64,000 nt of DNA from Rusavskia elegans (lineage: Eukaryota; Ascomycota; Lecanoromycetes; Teloschistales; Teloschistaceae), in the NCBI GenBank assembly GCA_011316305.1, contig SAUG01000029.1:823730-887729 (forward strand), read 5' to 3'. Shown one piece after another: positions 59,924 through 64,000 of this stretch (positions are counted from its first letter, which is position 1; every line of letters begins with the position of its first letter). The notes under the pieces were generated by a model. The model was given only the letters and a program-made list of their open reading frames with translations. It had not been told where the DNA came from and did not search any database. Both the position numbers and the translations under genes were made by a program.

Positions 59924-60749
59924 TATTATATCTACGACTCTATAGAAACGCGCTAGAAGATTAACTAGATAAGTAAATCTAATTATCTATAGCCGTCTAT
60001 AGCCGCTTGTAACGTCCTTGTATATCAGAGGGCGTTGCGCTCGAGCCTAGCTACAGCCGTAGGCGTAGTCCGAGCTACTAAATAGTAAGGGAGTCCTGGC
60101 GTAGGTTATCGTAACTAATCCCGTACAGCCGCAAGGGTAAGGTTACGATATTACGAGGCGTCTTCGTTACGGAGGTAATTAAGATATAAATAACTATATC
60201 TGTTTAATAATTATATTAATAACTAAAGAAAGAAACTATCTATAGGAGTAGAAAGCGATATATATAGTAAGAGTGGCCGTCAGGGCCGACAGGTGGCCGT
60301 CTGCCAAGAGTTTCTGTAAGAGGGTCGGCTATATCGGCCACGGGCGGCCATGGATGATTGGTCTCGCTTGCCTGGTCAATCCTCCAGAGTACCTCTGTGG
60401 AGTCGCGGACGTAACACCGCTATAGCCGACTTTTATAATAGAGGCTTTTAGCGAACGGCTATCTATCGGTACTATCGGTTATTTTTACTATATATATCGC
60501 TTCTTATTTCTATTAGATAGCTTCTCTTATTAGTCGTTAATATAATTATTAAATACGTTTCTACTATTCTTTTTTTAATTACTATTATAGTAAAAATATC
60601 TTATAATATCGTAACTATATCTTCGCGGCTACGCGGGATTAGTTATAATAACCTATACTAGAACTCCTTTACTATTTAATAGTTCGGACTACGCCTACAG
60701 CTGTAGCTAAGCTCGAACGTAACGCCCTTTAACGTATAGGAACGTTATA
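59924..60749 (+). repeat. 3' LTR of element A, interrupted
   Basis: The same LTR, split at 60007/60417 by the solo LTR. It starts TATTATATCTACGACTC and ends AACGTTATA. Confidence 0.88.
60008..60416 (-). mobile_element. Solo LTR, same family, inverted, little RIP
   Basis: 409 bp from TGTAACGTCC to GGACGTAACA, inside the 3' LTR of element A. A perfect 5-bp target duplication, CCGCT, lies at 60003-60007 and 60417-60421. Its reverse complement aligns with the LTRs of element A (GTCCGCGACTCC against GTCCACGACTCT, GGCAAGCGAG shared). It keeps many CA/TG dinucleotides, unlike its surroundings, so it arrived later or escaped RIP. Confidence 0.9.
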
Positions 60750-60754
60750 GAAAA

Positions 60755-63740
60755 AACGAAGCCTACGTTTTTAAAGATTTATAATCTAAATTATATAAAC
60801 CGTATTAAATTTAATAAAACGTTTAATTAATTCTATAAATAAAATAAAATAGAGTATTTCGAATAGCTAACGTCTTTCGTATACTCTGTTTTTAAAGTAT
60901 AGAGGATTCTCCTAGATAGTATAAAATAGAGACGAATAGTAGTTAATATTCGAGACTTTAATATTATTACGAAATCGGATAGCTATTTTCTTCTACTATA
61001 AACGGATATTATAACTTTTATTAACGCTATATAGAATAATTATATTAGTTTAAAATTAAACGCTATAATTATTATAAGTTTACTATAGTTTTTTATCGCG
61101 GATAGAAATAAATTTCGGTAATATTTATAGAATATAAAGGTTTACCGCTATATATATAGCGCTAGATCGATAAACTATTCTATCCGTTTAAAGATTTCGC
61201 TAAAATTTATATAGATAATATTATTATTTTTTTATATAATTTAAAAGAATATTTAAAATATTTAGATTAAATTTTTATTCTATTTTGAAAAAAACGAGTT
61301 AGTTTCGCGCTTTCGAAATTATTTATAGGGTATCTTTTAGTTCGTTTATTTATATAACGCGTTAATATACTAGAAATAACTATTTTAGAAAATAAAATTA
61401 AAGTTATTTCGGAAAAGACTTTTCCTAAATATTTATAGGATTTGGAAATCTACTTTAATATAGTTAGCTAGCTATATTATATAATTATAGGATTTTTATA
61501 GCTTGCCGAGTCTCTATAGAAAAGGAAGATTTTATTTATAAAAGGACTCGGACGAGGCTTTAAAGGATTTAAACGTAAACTTTAATTAACGAAGTTAAAA
61601 TATAATTCTATTCTAGTAGAAACAGAATTATTTCGGATATTATAAATAGCGTTCGAACTACTAATCTTTTTCTATTATTTTAATTCTATAAAAAAGCTTT
61701 ATATTAATCTAGATATATTAAAGTAATTCGGCTTTATAGTAATTATCTATTATATTAAAAGGAATTCCGATAAAGACTTCCTATCTATAGAAGTATAGCT
61801 AATAATATTTCTAAGTAAATATTTTAATAGTGCTAAATAAAATTATTAGCCTACTAAATTAAAAGTCGCCGGAATCGTCTAGATAATAAAAAAAGCTCGC
61901 TATTTTATTAATTCCTTTTAAAAGCTACTAGTAATTATATATATTTATTATTCGGTAGTAATCCCGATTTTAAAATAGATTTCGTTTAAAATAATAAATA
62001 TCGATAAGCTAAATCTAAAACTCGTTCGTATATTATAGTATTTTTCGGCTTTTAATATTAAATTATATTATAAAATAGGCAAGACTAATATTTTTTCTAA
62101 TACTTTATTATAATTCGAAACGAAGATCTTCTATACGTCGGTTAAAAATAAAGAAGATATCCTAGACGTATTATACGGAAATACTAAAATTAATAATAAA
62201 GAAAATATCTTCTAATACGTCTCGGATACTATTATATCTATATACTATATAACGCTCGTTTAAATAGTAGATAAATTAAAATAATATATTAAAAAAAGCT
62301 ACGTTAATAATAAACGATAGACTAAAATTATTATAATACTACGAATTTAAAAACTAGATTCTAATATTAAAAATAACGAATATTATATACCTGGTATTAA
62401 TTTCCAAATACGTAATAGATTTTTCTATTATATTTCTAGAAATAGCCGAAATTAATTCTATATTTCGAATAAACTCGTAGACGAAATTATCGGTAAAATT
62501 TATAACCGGTATTATTAAAGATATTATCGTATATATAAGGAACTCTATCTATCGATCTTTATTTATAATATATATAAGAAGATTAAAGAATATATAAAGT
62601 ACTACTAGTAATACCAATTAAATTAAACGAAGCGATATAAACTTTATAGCTTCTTTAATTTAATTCCTCCGAAGATATCGTTTTATATAATTATAATAGA
62701 TTTTATACTCGCGTTATCTATAAAGTTTTCTAATAAAAATTATATGCTAACGATTATATATAAGTTTCCTAAAAATTTTACTAATTTCTAGCCAGATTTT
62801 TTATTCCGCAGTTAATTAGGCGAACCTCGTTATTACGGCCTTATTTAAATATAACTAGAAGATTCTATTGGCTATTATTAGTAATAGAGATCGTAAATTT
62901 ATAGTATCCTTCTAGCGCTAGATTTTCTAGAAACTAGAAATAAAAATTCTAATATCTACAGCGTATTATTTCTAAATCGATAGATAATCGGAATAAATTA
63001 ATTAAATAGTAGAAATTAATTTCCGTTTCTAGTTTATAAATAATCCGAATAAAGATTAGATTAAAGCTATTCTATTTCTATAGTTTATATTTAATAATAT
63101 AATTAGTTTCGCTACTAGTACAACTTTTAATAAATTAGTACTAGGCTTTCGATCTAAAAATATAGTTAGTACTTTATCGAATCTACCGCTAGTAGATATA
63201 GAACGCCTAAGACCTATTAAATATATAGAGGTAGAAGATATAATAGCTTTTAGTACCGCTTTTTTTAATATCTGATATAATAATCTATATAAAGCCAGAT
63301 TTTTTAAACTAGATAGTAAAGTTTTTCTAAAACTTTATTACGGATATATACTACTAGACGTTACTAATCGAAAGCTTTCGTATTAATAAGCTGGTTTATT
63401 TAAGATAATTCGTAAAATCGAATACTTTATATATAAATTAGAACTTTCTACTACTATAAAAATCTATTCTATTATTTCTATAGCCTAATTAGAACTAACG
63501 CCTATCGGCGATAATCCTTTTAACCGATCTCCGGTTAATAATAAGCTTCCTACCGTCGAAATAGAATTTCCGAAAAAAGATTCTAACCAGTTTAAAATAG
63601 AATAAATCGTAGATCGACGAAAGTATTATAAATACGGGCGACGTGCCTTTAAGAACGCGGTAGTATTTAGTATAATACTGGATTTCCTATTACGTTACGA
63701 CAGGCAAGAATATATAAAACGGCTTAAATATTAGTACTAA
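60755..63740 (+). mobile_element. Ty3/gypsy pol relic B, interrupted by element A
   Basis: RIP-damaged pol motifs on the plus strand: an RT start region of the 'VVxIRxxN' type at about 60935, the catalytic YIDN (61208-61219) followed by IIIFLYNLKEYLKYLD, an RNase H-like NYWPTELKVAGIVW (about 61850), and an integrase with HxxCQLNQTKRYK and IDFILAL (about 62610-62710) and ISNRDRKF (about 62880). Pol begins abruptly after the GAAAA duplication, and upstream sequence at about 56.1-56.36 kb is compatible with the preceding protease/RT lead, so element A appears to have inserted into B. LTRs of B were not found. Confidence 0.75.
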
Positions 63741-64000
63741 AAAGTATTTTAGTAGTTTTAGTAAGTAAATATTATAAATACTTAAATCTTAGTAGTTATA
63801 GTAAGTAAATACTATAAGTACTTTAATTTTAGCGGTTCTAGTAAATAAATATTCTAAAATGGAACTGTTTTAGTTATTTTAGTTAGTAAATAATCTAAAT
63901 AAAATAGGATTTTATTTATTTATATAGATTTTGAACTCGACGCCTTTATAATTTATATTTAATTTATTAGTTATCGCTATATACTATTCTAGTAATTAAA

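Larger units (their letters stand above)
56364..60749 (+). mobile_element. Ty3/gypsy LTR retrotransposon relic A
   Basis: Flanked by an exact 5-bp target duplication, GAAAA, at 56359-56363 and 60750-60754. The 5' LTR is 56364-56775 (412 bp). The 3' LTR is 59924-60749 and is also 412 bp once a 409-bp insert and its 5-bp duplication are removed. Pol is readable with stops: the RT lead FIKLDLKDTFNLLK (about 57610), the catalytic YIDN (57814-57825; YIDD mutated), and an integrase with IDFIIGFL (about 58915), NRFIKYI and TERIN (about 59230). All are RIP-damaged. Only about 740 bp separate the LTR from RT, so gag is missing or deleted and the element is non-autonomous. Confidence 0.88.
48700..64000. 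repeat. RIP-degraded AT-rich block 2
   Basis: More than 15 kb of AT-rich, CA/TG-depleted DNA running to the window edge. No frame of 60 codons survives. It contains a 1.7-kb direct repeat and nested Ty3/gypsy relics described separately. Many conserved codons keep their sense apart from C-to-T and G-to-A changes, typical of RIP. Confidence 0.92.

Noticed and set aside
1..64000. CRISPR arrays, operons, ribosome binding sites, riboswitches
   Set aside because: The DNA is eukaryotic nuclear; the repeats seen are microsatellites, coding minisatellites or transposon LTRs, without spacer structure.

Overview
The window is nuclear DNA of a filamentous ascomycete (Pezizomycotina). Genes carry many short introns (about 40-150 bp) with GT..AG ends and CTAAC/CTGAC-like branch points, and fungal-only families appear (HET, DUF3433-type, 2EXR/F-box-like, fungal MscS with an EF-hand). 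Two long AT-rich blocks (about 13.29-22.65 kb and 48.7-64.0 kb) have lost nearly all CpA/TpG, the signature of repeat-induced point mutation (RIP). The sequence therefore alternates between gene-rich islands and RIP-degraded transposon deserts.

Layout. 0-5.3 kb: a same-strand group of sugar-kinase genes: a hexokinase (cut by the window edge), a PfkB-family ketohexokinase-like kinase, a decayed unidentified ORF and a fructosamine-3-kinase-like gene with an acidic tail. 5.3-7.6 kb: no gene I can support. 7.6-12.5 kb: MMS19 (minus) and MTD1 (plus) diverge from a 271-bp promoter. 13.3-22.65 kb: RIP block 1 with tRNA-like relics. 23.2-25.2 kb: an MFS transporter with an N-terminal repeat. 26-27 kb: RPF2. 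28-31 kb: an EF-hand MscS channel. 31.5-33.6 kb: EMC3 (minus) and SPC2 (plus), both ER membrane machinery, diverge from 182 bp. 34.9-37.7 kb: remains of two HET genes around an AT-rich insert. 38.4-39.8 kb: a fructosyl-amino-acid-oxidase-like flavoenzyme ending in SKL. 40.2-42.6 kb: a frameshifted membrane-protein gene and a 2EXR/F-box-like pseudogene. 43.9-44.9 kb: small repeats, a TG microsatellite and a strong hairpin. 45.0-48.5 kb: a DUF3433-type membrane protein with a long repeat domain. 48.7-64 kb: RIP block 2 with a 1.7-kb direct repeat, and a Ty3/gypsy element (412-bp LTRs, GAAAA target duplication) inserted in a second gypsy pol, with a solo LTR of the same family inserted in its own 3' LTR.

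Most real genes are multi-exon. I reconstructed exons by matching reading frames across GT..AG introns and checking that the codon phase closes; exon coordinates are given in the entries. The best biological theme is sugar and Amadori-compound metabolism: hexokinase, PfkB kinase and FN3K-like protein on the left, and a peroxisome-targeted fructosyl amino acid oxidase 33 kb away. The FN3K-like gene looks impaired (catalytic Asp replaced by Asn, lost splice acceptor). I saw no CRISPR, operon, riboswitch or intact tRNA/rRNA gene.
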